Source: CAZZHG01 sp964653655
Lineage (GTDB): Bacteria; Bdellovibrionota; FAC87; UBA2466
Length of the DNA stretch: 64,000 bases
Reading direction: 5' to 3'
Assembly (NCBI GenBank): GCA_964653655.1
Contig: CAZZHG010000011.1
Span: forward strand, 4,931 to 68,930
The position numbers and the translations under genes were made by a program. Of this stretch, positions 7,518-15,126 are shown one piece after another. Each line of letters starts with the position of its first letter. The stretch's first letter is position 1. The notes beneath the pieces are model-generated. The model made no database searches, was not told the origin of the DNA, and was given only the letters and a program-made list of their open reading frames with translations.

Positions 7518-8771
7518 ATGCGGTACGGGAAACTCGTAACGACCCTAGCAGTACTGGCGCTGATCTTCGGGGCGGTGATTTGGTACTGGATGGCTCCCCG
7601 TGCCGCCGGATACGCGCGCTACCGTTTCCCCGTGGCGCTCGCCAAAACCGAAGTCGACGAGCTTTCGGCGCTCGAGAAGCGCACCAAGGAGATGCCCGGC
7701 CGCGGCATCGATCTCGCCGACCTCGCTGTCCGCTACGCGAGCCAAGCTCGCTCCCAAGGAAACCGAACGTTCTACGACAAGGCGGAAGCGGCGGCCCGTG
7801 AGTCTCTGAAAATTCTTCCGGTCTCGAACGCCGGCGCGCACGTGGCGCTCGCGAAAGTCGCCGAGGCCAATCACCAATTCGAAGAGGCCATCCGCGAAGC
7901 GAAGCTTGCCATCAAAGACTCCCCGGACTCGACGGGAGGATGGTCCGTGCTCGTGACGTCGAATCTCGCGCGCGGCAACGTTCTGGAGGCCGCCGACGCC
8001 GCCGATCAGCTGGTTACCTTGCGACCAACGACGGGACACTACGCTCTCAAAGCGCTCACTCTTCTCGGGCAGAGCCGCACGAAGGAAGCCGTTTTCATTT
8101 TCAAGAAGGGCTTAGAGATCGAAACGGGCGACAACCGCACCGACTCCGCCTGGACCCGCGCGCTCATCGGGCGCTATTGGATGGGGCGCCAGAGCTACCG
8201 CGAAGCGCGCTGGCTGTTGAAAGAGGCGACGCGAATCGCCCCCGAATCGGATTTCGCCCATTCGCTTCTCGCGGAGTTGAACTTGCGCACGGGTGATTAT
8301 CTCGAGGCGGAGGCCGAGGCCCGGCGTTCCCTGGAGCTGTCTCCGCAACCCAGGTACCTTCGGCTCCTCGGTCAAATTCGAGCCGCGAGAGGAGATCGAA
8401 AAAGCGCCGACAGCTACCTGGCGGAAGCCGAACGGAGCGTGCGACTGGAATTGAAAGAGAGCAAGCAGGGCCACAGGCTGGAACTGGTGCAAATTCTCAT
8501 CGAGCAAGGCGGCAAGGAAAAGCTCGAGGAAGCCATTACTCTCGCCCGCGAGGAAATCGAGCTTCGCCAGAGCGCGGAGGCTTACTGGTGGCTCGCCAAA
8601 GCGTTTGCCGCCGCCGAAAGGAACGAGCTCGCCATCGCGGCTCTCGAGCAAAGTCTCCGCCGCGGCGAGAGGCTCGCCGAGCGCTACAAGTTCGCCGCCC
8701 TCCTTCAACGGCGCCTGAAGAACGAGTCAGTCGCCGCTCTCTACGACCAAGTCGCTTTCTCCAAACAATGA
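7518..8771 (+). CDS. Membrane-anchored TPR protein
   Basis: The 417-residue protein starts with one membrane helix (LVTTLAVLALIFGAVIWYWMA), followed by a long alpha-helical region of tetratricopeptide-like repeats. Examples are AAARESLKILPVSNAGAHVA, AIREAKLAIKDSPDSTGGWS and AEAEARRSLELSPQPRYLRL. It has no enzymatic motif and is likely a periplasmic scaffold or assembly factor. It converges with the DUF4331 operon, and the terminator of that operon begins right at its stop codon. TPR, DUF4331 and HupE-like proteins lie side by side here, which suggests a common role. Confidence 0.85.
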   Translation: MRYGKLVTTLAVLALIFGAVIWYWMAPRAAGYARYRFPVALAKTEVDELSALEKRTKEMPGRGIDLADLAVRYASQARSQGNRTFYDKAEAAARESLKILPVSNAGAHVALAKVAEANHQFEEAIREAKLAIKDSPDSTGGWSVLVTSNLARGNVLEAADAADQLVTLRPTTGHYALKALTLLGQSRTKEAVFIFKKGLEIETGDNRTDSAWTRALIGRYWMGRQSYREARWLLKEATRIAPESDFAHSLLAELNLRTGDYLEAEAEARRSLELSPQPRYLRLLGQIRAARGDRKSADSYLAEAERSVRLELKESKQGHRLELVQILIEQGGKEKLEEAITLAREEIELRQSAEAYWWLAKAFAAAERNELAIAALEQSLRRGERLAERYKFAALLQRRLKNESVAALYDQVAFSKQ

Positions 8772-8801
8772 AAAAGGGGGCCGGCTTTCGCCGACCCCCT
8801 T
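8771..8801 (-). terminator. Intrinsic terminator of the DUF4331 operon
   Basis: Read on the minus strand the stem AAGGGGGTCGGC / GCCGGCCCCCTT has a 4-base GAAA loop, one T:C mismatch, and ends in five T residues. It follows the stop of the minus-strand gene by about 20 bp. Its outer end touches the stop codon of the convergent TPR gene. Confidence 0.8.
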
Positions 8802-8819
8802 CAAGCGCGGGAACTGGTT

Positions 8820-9509
8820 TCAGTTAGGCGCCGCGAGGAACGGGAAGGTTGCCGCCTGCCGCACGTCCGTGCACGGGTAGGTGGTCGACCAGCCGGTCAG
8901 CGGGTGATGCCCCTGCGAGACCGCGTTCTGACCGCAGTAGGACACGCCGTCCACGATCTGAGCCGCGAGGCCCGCGATTAGATACGTGTACGTCACGTCG
9001 ATCACGTCGTCGGTGATCATGCGGCCTCCGGTCAGCCGCAGCGGATTCGCCCGATCCACATCGGGACTCGTCGGCGCGGCACCCGTGAAGTCGCTCGCGT
9101 AAGCGCCCGGGAAGCTGTTGGTCGCCGAGCTGTTCACGTTCGACGGCGAGAAGTTGTTAGCCGTGTTGATGCGCATGACGTCGGGGAGAAACCCGCCCGC
9201 CACGTTGCCGACCGTCGGAGCCGGCAGACCGTTGGTCCGTCCGTAGTTCGTGATGGCCCCGATGACCGCGACCGCGTCGTCCCGAACCGACTGGACCGTG
9301 GGGTCGTCGGCGAGATCCAGGCTCGGCGCTATGCTGTTGAAGGCCGCGTGCTTCTTGCTGGAGAGCACGAAGGCCTCGTTGATGCCGGGCCGGGCGAGAC
9401 GCTCGATTTGCCGGTACTCGATGGCCGCGTTCTCGGCGCTTCCGCCGCAGCCGGCGATCCATCCGATGGCCGAAGTGAGAATCACTTTTTTCCAGATTGA
9501 GGTTTTCAT
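8820..9509 (-). CDS. Lipoprotein carrying the C-terminal half of a DUF4331 domain
   Basis: The 229-residue product has a lipoprotein-type signal (lipobox IAGC, Cys21). Its mature part begins with YRQIERLARPGINEAFVL, which corresponds to the RxGRPxxN segment in the second half of DUF4331 proteins. It also has the late DVIDVTYTYLIAG segment. The first half of that family is encoded by the gene immediately upstream (30-bp gap). The two genes together therefore look like one DUF4331 protein split in two, each half with its own export signal. The function of DUF4331 is unknown. A terminator follows. Confidence 0.82.
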   Translation of the reverse strand: MKTSIWKKVILTSAIGWIAGCGGSAENAAIEYRQIERLARPGINEAFVLSSKKHAAFNSIAPSLDLADDPTVQSVRDDAVAVIGAITNYGRTNGLPAPTVGNVAGGFLPDVMRINTANNFSPSNVNSSATNSFPGAYASDFTGAAPTSPDVDRANPLRLTGGRMITDDVIDVTYTYLIAGLAAQIVDGVSYCGQNAVSQGHHPLTGWSTTYPCTDVRQAATFPFLAAPN

Positions 9510-9539
9510 GACTTTATCTCCTTAAGAGTTTGAGTTTCG

Positions 9540-10325
9540 TTATTTCGGGATAGAGATGGTTCCCCAGAAGTCGAACACCGCTTCGTTGTTTTTCTGGAGG
9601 AACGACCGGGGCAACCGAACCACGATGGAGCTGACGTTGTATCCCTTCGTGAAGTCGATGGCCGTCGCATCCGAGCGGAAAACATTCGCTCCGCCCTGAA
9701 TCGAAGCGGGCTCGAGGCCGCTGTTGATTCCCGCTAGCAGGGCCCGGACCTGGAAGAAGCGTTCCACGTCGAAGAAGAAGGGATCTTCCCGAAGGCCCGC
9801 GAAGACCCTGAAATTGGATCCGGCGAGGCTGAGCGAGTTATCAGTCCGCGAACCGGAGGTATTGGCCTTCGATCCCGCGTAACCGGTCGTCTTGCCGCCG
9901 GTCACTACCGTCTCGACTCCGTCGACTATCGACGTCATCGTCAGGTTTTGGACTCCGGCGTCGTCCGCTTCTCCGAACTCGAACCGCAAAGTCACGTCGT
10001 CGGAACCGGTCGAGGCGTCCGCCTTGTTCGCGATGCGCGAGAAGTGCATCTCGTAGCGGGCCTGGGTGCTGAACGCGTAGCTGAAGCCGGGAAGCGCCCG
10101 GGGATTCACGTTCATGATGGCGACCAGGTTGCTGGCGTCGGCCGCGTTGTTCGTATGCCAGTCTTCCCGGAAGATGTACATGTCGGTGATGTTGAGCGAG
10201 CGGCCCTTGAGGTCCAGTTCGCCGTCGTCATGATCGCTTGCTTGAAGCATCATCCCGAGAGTGGCGGCGAGTCCGGCCGCGATTCCCATGATCGGAAGGA
10301 GCCATTTACCTTTTTTCTTTTCCAT
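9540..10325 (-). CDS. Exported protein with the N-terminal half of a DUF4331 domain
   Basis: The 261-residue product has a signal peptide (LLPIMGIAAGLAATLGMMLQA) followed by SDHDDGELDLKGRSLNITDMYIF. This matches the start of DUF4331 domains (DHxDG then DxxDxYxF). It ends with AVFDFWGTISIPK, which corresponds to the FDxWG segment usually found in the middle of the family. The remaining half is the next gene downstream. A GGGAGAC-type site precedes the ATG. It is the middle gene of a three-gene minus-strand operon: barrel, DUF4331-N, DUF4331-C. The mature protein probably resides in the periplasm or on the surface. Confidence 0.87.
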   Translation of the reverse strand: MEKKKGKWLLPIMGIAAGLAATLGMMLQASDHDDGELDLKGRSLNITDMYIFREDWHTNNAADASNLVAIMNVNPRALPGFSYAFSTQARYEMHFSRIANKADASTGSDDVTLRFEFGEADDAGVQNLTMTSIVDGVETVVTGGKTTGYAGSKANTSGSRTDNSLSLAGSNFRVFAGLREDPFFFDVERFFQVRALLAGINSGLEPASIQGGANVFRSDATAIDFTKGYNVSSIVVRLPRSFLQKNNEAVFDFWGTISIPK

Positions 10326-10355
10326 ACGAGTCTCCCTTTCTGGGTTTCCCCAGGG

Positions 10356-11234
10356 TTAGAAATTCCATTGCAAGGAACCGAGGAATTGTTTGGTGGTGTC
10401 TTTGGACTGAAACTCTTCGCCATCCGAGCCCGTGAAGAGGGTTCTCTGGAAGTACTGAAGGCCGATGGTCACCGGTTCGGAAACCCGGTAATAAGCTCCC
10501 GCCCTCACCCGCACGAAGCGCGCGGAATCCGTATCGCCTCCGGCGACGACGGTCGCGCCTTCGATTTCTTCTCCCTGCTGCTTGGCGAACACCGACAAGG
10601 CGACGTCACCCGACAGAGAAAACCTTGGACCGATGGACACTCCCAGCCCGCCGGAAACGTAAGGACCGAAAGCGGAGTGCTCTTCGTTCTCACTTTCGGT
10701 CTGGGTGTCCTTCTCGTCCCGCACGGTGAGATAACCCACGCCCACGCCTAACGTCGGGGTCCAACGGACGTTGCCGCGGCCGAGAGGGATTCGGGTACCC
10801 GCCTCGGCGAGCACTCCGTAAGACTGGACTTGCTGGGTACCGGTCGTGGTCTGTCCGGTAACCTGATCCAAATCCGAGAAGGCTTTACCGGAGAGATTTC
10901 CGGCGTAATAACCTTCCGCGTCCGCGTAACCGTATTTCATGAAATCGAGATGAGCGGTGAGCCCGAGAGAGAGGCCTTCGTTCGTGCCGTTCTTTTCCCG
11001 TCCGCTTTGAACCTTCGCGGAGTTGGAGGTGAGCCGGCTGTATCCGCTGTTCAACGAAAGCTTGAACACGGTATCGGAACGCCGACGAAGGCCTTTGCCC
11101 GAAACGCGGCTATCGTCGTAGCGCTTCTGGACGGAGGCTATCTTGCGCTCGCCCTTTTTTGCCTTCGCGCTCTGCCCCGCGGAAGCGATTGAAACCAGAG
11201 CCCCGAAAGCCAGGATCCATTGCCAGTTTTTCAT
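10356..11234 (-). CDS. Predicted outer-membrane beta-barrel protein
   Basis: The product (about 292 residues) has a signal peptide (MKNWQWILAFGALVSIASA). A positively charged linker (KAKKGERKIASVQKRYD) follows, then many amphipathic beta strands, ending in the aromatic SLQWNF typical of outer-membrane barrels. The frame extends to 11294, but the ATG at 11234 follows AGGAG at a spacing of 9 bp. It is first in the operon with the split DUF4331 pair and lies divergent to the HupE-like gene. It may be a channel or surface receptor for the DUF4331 partners, which is an inference from the neighbourhood. Confidence 0.8.
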   Translation of the reverse strand: MKNWQWILAFGALVSIASAGQSAKAKKGERKIASVQKRYDDSRVSGKGLRRRSDTVFKLSLNSGYSRLTSNSAKVQSGREKNGTNEGLSLGLTAHLDFMKYGYADAEGYYAGNLSGKAFSDLDQVTGQTTTGTQQVQSYGVLAEAGTRIPLGRGNVRWTPTLGVGVGYLTVRDEKDTQTESENEEHSAFGPYVSGGLGVSIGPRFSLSGDVALSVFAKQQGEEIEGATVVAGGDTDSARFVRVRAGAYYRVSEPVTIGLQYFQRTLFTGSDGEEFQSKDTTKQFLGSLQWNF

Positions 11235-11322
11235 GGAAGTCATCTCCTCTTGCCCTATGAAGCGAATTGCCTCGGCAAAAAGGCTCACTGACATTTCCCA
11301 TGAAATACGGTAACTTAGTCAC

Positions 11323-12393
11323 ATGAAATCCCTGTTGCTGATGTTCGTTGGGGCGGTCGCCTGGGCACACCCTTTGGACCTGGGCTTACTTTCCATCACC
11401 CCGGAAGAGTCCGGAGTGAGAGCGGAATTGCGGCTGAACGATGAATTGGTTCGCTCGCTTTTCCAGCTTTCGGCGGGTCCGCTCTCGGTACCCACCTTAC
11501 AAGCGAAGGCGAATGACTTGAGCCGGATGACTTTTCAGTCGGGGCCTTTGACCGCGGGCGGCCGAAGCTGCACTTGGAAAGATGCTTCTATCGATCTCGA
11601 ATCGAACTCGGTCGTGATGAAAGCCGCGGCGGACTGCGCGGGGCCGCCGGAACAACTCGTGTGGCAATGGCCGTTCGTGAAAGCCACAGGCGTACCGGAA
11701 TCTTTTCGCCTTCTCGTACGCCTTCAAGGAGTCGGCAAAGAAGAGGTGGCGAGCGCCGACCGGGAACGAATCGAGATCCGCTTCGACGGCTCTTCTCGGT
11801 TCACTTTCGGGCGCGCGACCCTGATGGGAATGGAGCACATCGGAGCCACTCCGAACCAATGGAAATCGGAGGAAGGCTGGCACCTTCCCGAAGGGATCGA
11901 TCACATCCTGTTCGTCTTCGCCCTCGTGCTCGGGGGAACGGCGCTCATTCCGCTTTTGAAGACGGTGACCGGTTTCACGGTGGGCCATTCCATCACGCTG
12001 GCTCTCGTCGCGACCCGCCTGATTCATCCGCCCGTGCGGATAGTGGAATCACTCATCGCGCTCTCCATCGCTCTAGTCGCCTACGAGGCCCTGAAGGGAA
12101 AGAACCCGCAGCGCCGATGGAAGTGGGCGACGGCCTTCGGACTCGTGCATGGATTCGGCTTCGGCACGGCCCTTCTCGAACTGGATCTGACCGGGCCGGA
12201 TTTGGTGAAGGCGCTCGTGGGATTCAACTTGGGAGTCGAGCTGGGCCAGCTCGTGATTCTCGTCGTGGCGGTGCCGCTGATTACGCTTCTCTCCAAAACC
12301 CGGCTCTGGAGCGCGTGGCTGCGAACGGTTCTCACCGGCGGCATCTGCGCGGCCGGCAGCTACTGGTTCATCACTCGCGCTTTAGGACTCTAA
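11323..12393 (+). CDS. HupE/UreJ-type membrane protein
   Basis: The 356-residue protein has a signal peptide ending in AWAHP and an exported domain of about 160 residues. A membrane part of about six helices follows. The first membrane motif, LPEGIDHILFVFALVLGG, together with KTVTGFTVGHSITLAL and ATAFGLVHGFGFG, is characteristic of the HupE/UreJ_2 family. The conserved His and Asp residues in these helices suggest metal transport (Ni or Co in HupE/UreJ). No urease or hydrogenase genes are present, so the substrate here is unknown. It is divergent from the barrel and DUF4331 operon and may share a regulatory region of about 90 bp. Confidence 0.9.
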   Translation: MKSLLLMFVGAVAWAHPLDLGLLSITPEESGVRAELRLNDELVRSLFQLSAGPLSVPTLQAKANDLSRMTFQSGPLTAGGRSCTWKDASIDLESNSVVMKAAADCAGPPEQLVWQWPFVKATGVPESFRLLVRLQGVGKEEVASADRERIEIRFDGSSRFTFGRATLMGMEHIGATPNQWKSEEGWHLPEGIDHILFVFALVLGGTALIPLLKTVTGFTVGHSITLALVATRLIHPPVRIVESLIALSIALVAYEALKGKNPQRRWKWATAFGLVHGFGFGTALLELDLTGPDLVKALVGFNLGVELGQLVILVVAVPLITLLSKTRLWSAWLRTVLTGGICAAGSYWFITRALGL

Positions 12394-12394
12394 C

Positions 12395-12516
12395 GTCATG
12401 GTGAGGAGCGAAGCGACGGAACCATCTTTGGCCAAGGTCATCGCACATTACGGGGAATAGTAGCTTCGACTAGGCCAAAGTTCCCTCCGGCCTGCTTCGC
12501 AGGGCCTCGGGATGAC
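12395..12516. repeat. Dispersed inverted-repeat element, long copy
   Basis: The 122-bp element begins GTCATGGTGAGGAGCGAAGC and ends with GCTTCGCAGGGCCTCGGGATGAC, so the ends form an imperfect inverted repeat (GTCAT...ATGAC; GAGG...CCTC; GCGAAGC...GCTTCGC). It belongs to the type of short palindromic intergenic repeat that starts GTCATnnnGAGGAGCGAAGC in many bacteria. A shorter copy lies at 48284. It fills the convergent gap between the HupE-like gene and the cheY-like gene and probably folds as one large hairpin. Confidence 0.75.
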
Positions 12517-12523
12517 GGTTGGG

Positions 12524-12922
12524 TTACTTGCGGCGGTAGGCGGTTTTCAGCGCTTCGGTAAACGTCGCGAAGTTGAAGGGCTTCACCACGAACTGGCTGA
12601 CGCCCAGGTGAATCGCTTCCATCACACGCTCGCGGTCGGCTTCGGCGCTCAGAAGAATGAAGGGGACCTCGCGGAAGGCGGGCTGCGAACGCAGGTGCTT
12701 CAGCAGCGTGAAGCCGTCCATCCGGGGCATTTCGAAATCGGAGAGAATCAGCTCGAAGGGCTTGCCGTCGTTCTGGGCCTGGCGGATGCGCTCCCACGCC
12801 TTCTCGCCGTCCTCGACGACTTCCACGTCCTCGTAACCCATGTCGGTGAAATACTGGTTGATGACCTGCCGAATGATTTCGGCGTCATCGACGATGAGGA
12901 TGCGGGTCTTTTTCGGAAACAT
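12524..12922 (-). CDS. CheY-like single-domain response regulator
   Basis: The protein (about 132 residues) is a bare receiver domain. It has the acidic pair in ILIVDDAE, the phospho-acceptor Asp in LILSDFEMPRMDG, the Ser switch in ILLSAEAD and the Lys in FVVKPFN. No output domain is present. The ATG at 12922 starts 2 bp after the upstream cheX-like gene stops; a TTG at 12928 is a less likely start. It would relay signals from a histidine kinase encoded elsewhere, and the neighbouring CheX-like protein may dephosphorylate it. Confidence 0.92.
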   Translation of the reverse strand: MFPKKTRILIVDDAEIIRQVINQYFTDMGYEDVEVVEDGEKAWERIRQAQNDGKPFELILSDFEMPRMDGFTLLKHLRSQPAFREVPFILLSAEADRERVMEAIHLGVSQFVVKPFNFATFTEALKTAYRRK

Positions 12923-12924
12923 GC

Positions 12925-13443
12925 TCAAAAGATTTCCACGTCGAAGCGATCGCCCCGCGCGGTCTGAAACGGAATGACGACTCCGCCCCGGACCTTATCC
13001 GCCCAGATCTGGATGGACTTGCCTTCCAGAACCAGACGCGGAAACACGGCTTCCACTTTATAGCCGCGATCGCTCAAAAGTTTTTTGGCCTGAAACCCGA
13101 CGATGCGCACGAGCTCGGAGGCGGCCGCCATTACCTGGCCGCCGTCCAGCGTGACGTCTTTCTTCTGCAACATGCTGCCGACGAGATGGCAGCACGCCTC
13201 TTCCGAGAAGCAGAAGGCGACTGAGCAGTCCATGTCCTTGCCGACGATACCGCCGACTACGATGACTTCAGTGCCCTTCTCCTCACTCGTGAGTTTCGCG
13301 ACGGGCTCGCCAGCGGAGATCTTCATCGCGCATTGGACGGTGAGCGTGTCCACCGTCGCTTTCACGAACGCGGCAAGAAACGCCTGCTGATGCTGGGGGG
13401 CGGTCACGTGCCCGCCCGCCGTTTTTAGCGGAGTTACCGACAT
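12925..13443 (-). CDS. CheX-like chemotaxis phosphatase
   Basis: The 172-residue protein fits the CheX/FliY/CheC phosphatase family. The order FVKATVDTLTVQCAMKIS, IVVGGIVGKDMDCSVAFCFSEEACCHLVGSML and AAASELVRIVGFQAKKLL corresponds to CheX, where the Glu of the ExxxN-type helix is catalytic. Here the helix reads ASELVRIVGFQAK and has Gly where Asn is expected, so phosphatase activity is not certain. It is followed 2 bp later by the CheY-like gene and preceded 3 bp by the OmpL47-like gene, so the three form one operon. The likely role is to reset a CheY-type signal. Confidence 0.82.
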   Translation of the reverse strand: MSVTPLKTAGGHVTAPQHQQAFLAAFVKATVDTLTVQCAMKISAGEPVAKLTSEEKGTEVIVVGGIVGKDMDCSVAFCFSEEACCHLVGSMLQKKDVTLDGGQVMAAASELVRIVGFQAKKLLSDRGYKVEAVFPRLVLEGKSIQIWADKVRGGVVIPFQTARGDRFDVEIF

Positions 13444-13446
13444 ATC

Positions 13447-15027
13447 CTATTTCTTCTTCTTGTCGCTCGCGAGCCCGCGCTTCTTCGGCGCCTTCTTGGG
13501 CGTTTCGGGGCTCGGTTCTTGGGCCAGGACCGGCTCGTTGCCGGTCTTGGTGTGCGAAATCAGCTTCACGTTCACTTCCGGCTTCGACATGTGGATGACC
13601 ACCGTGTGGGGCTCCTCTTCGTTGCCGAGCTTGTCCACCGCACGGTAGACCACCTTGTTTTCCGCCGCGTTCTCGAGGGGGATACCGCCGGTGGCGAGCT
13701 GGGCCTGTCCGTCATTGATGCTGACGTACACGCCTTCGAGGCCGCCGAGGTTATCCTCGCCCTTGAACATGAGAACGTTGGGGAACGTGGAGAATACCTT
13801 GCCGTCGATGCGGTTGAAGGCCACGCCGGGCACCATGGTGGACCGGGGCGGGGTCATGTCGGAGATGACCGACACACGTTGCACTTCTTCCTTGTTGCCG
13901 ACTTTGTCGATGGAACGGAACCAGATGTTGTGAGGGCCGTCTTTGGTGAGCTTCACCGAGTCCTTGTACTCAGCCCAGCGATCGGACGCGTCGTCCACGC
14001 GGTACTGGATGGCGCCGACACCGCTCTCCTCGTCATTCGACGTTAGGTTGAGCTTGAAGTCGCCGCCGACGAATTTCACGTTGCCGTAGTCCACGACGCG
14101 TCCTTCGAGGGACGCGACCGTCTTCGGGGCGAGATCGTCCGTATTGAAGCGGAACGTCTGCTCTTTCTCGAGGTTTCCGGCCTGATCGACGGCGTAGAAT
14201 TTGAGAACGTGCCGGCCGGGGGTCCCGACGCGGAACGGACGGTTGTAGATGAACCGATCCCCGTCGACGGTGACGGCCACTTCGCGGACCGGAATCAGGG
14301 GATTGTCCCAAGCAAAACTGATGAGAGAGCCGACACCGACGTAATTCTCTCCGGCGCGCTCGACCACCGCGGGATCGATCTTGAGGGCGGTGACCGGGGG
14401 CTGGCTGGAGAGAACGTAGGTGAACGACTTAGTCGGCTCGCTGTTGCCGACGTTGTCGATCGCGCGGAAGTAAACCGTGTGCTTTCCGGGCTCGAGGAAG
14501 TTCTGACCGGCGCTATAGAGCGTCCAGTTCTTCTGATCGAGGCTCATCTCGACCGAGCGGATCCCGGCGAGGCCGTCATAAGAGGTGATGGAAACGCCGC
14601 GGGTGTCGGCGAGGTAATGCACGCCGCCCACTTCCCGTACGGTCGCCGGCAGCTGAACCATCGACTCCGGCGAGCTGGTATCGAGATAGAAATTGAACTC
14701 CTTTTGTAGAAGGACCTGGTCGAAAACGTTCACGACCCGGTACTTCAGGGAGTGGCGCCCTTCCGTCCGGAAGTCCACCGGCCCGGTGAAGGCGACGAAG
14801 GGCTCGTCGTCCACGCTTACTTCGACCCGCGCTTTGTTGCGGTCGAGCGTGCCCCGATCCACCGTGAAGGTCTTCTTGCCGTCGAAGAAGTACCGGCTCT
14901 GGGTTTTATCGAAGTAGAAGCCGAACGGATTGTCTTCCGCCGCCGCTTCCTCCGCCCCCTTTGCGCCGGACGTAAGTCCGAGAAAGGTCAGAAGGCTCAG
15001 AACCAAGAGAACGTCGTATCGTTTCAC
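13447..15027 (-). CDS. OmpL47-type beta-repeat exported protein
   Basis: The 526-residue product has a signal peptide (DVLLVLSLLTFLGLTSG). The body consists of about five Ig-like/OmpL47 repeats with the recurring pattern VYFRAIDNVGN, LKFYAVDQAGN, IWFRSIDKVGN and VVYRAVDKLGN. It ends with a Lys/Pro-rich tail (PKKAPKKRGLASDKKKK). OmpL47 was described in Leptospira as a surface protein with matrix-binding activity. The GTG at 15027 follows AAGGTGG and is preferred over the longer frame to 15072. It is the first gene of an operon with CheX-like and CheY-like genes, an unusual pairing of surface protein and signalling. Confidence 0.85.
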   Translation of the reverse strand: MKRYDVLLVLSLLTFLGLTSGAKGAEEAAAEDNPFGFYFDKTQSRYFFDGKKTFTVDRGTLDRNKARVEVSVDDEPFVAFTGPVDFRTEGRHSLKYRVVNVFDQVLLQKEFNFYLDTSSPESMVQLPATVREVGGVHYLADTRGVSITSYDGLAGIRSVEMSLDQKNWTLYSAGQNFLEPGKHTVYFRAIDNVGNSEPTKSFTYVLSSQPPVTALKIDPAVVERAGENYVGVGSLISFAWDNPLIPVREVAVTVDGDRFIYNRPFRVGTPGRHVLKFYAVDQAGNLEKEQTFRFNTDDLAPKTVASLEGRVVDYGNVKFVGGDFKLNLTSNDEESGVGAIQYRVDDASDRWAEYKDSVKLTKDGPHNIWFRSIDKVGNKEEVQRVSVISDMTPPRSTMVPGVAFNRIDGKVFSTFPNVLMFKGEDNLGGLEGVYVSINDGQAQLATGGIPLENAAENKVVYRAVDKLGNEEEPHTVVIHMSKPEVNVKLISHTKTGNEPVLAQEPSPETPKKAPKKRGLASDKKKK

Positions 15028-15126
15028 GGAAACCACCTTAAGAGTCAGGCCACGTAAAAAAACGCGGCACAAGGGTTGTGGAATGCTCCCGATGGCTTAT
15101 CGACCTGTTGCGTGAGGAACTTAAGT

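Noticed and set aside
11295..11322. A riboswitch for the divergent HupE-like gene
   Set aside because: The gap between the divergent genes is under 90 bp and shows no conserved riboswitch core.
12395..12516. The 122-bp element as a riboswitch or small RNA
   Set aside because: Its ends match a dispersed intergenic repeat with another copy at 48284 and it lies between convergent gene ends, where leader regulation is not expected.
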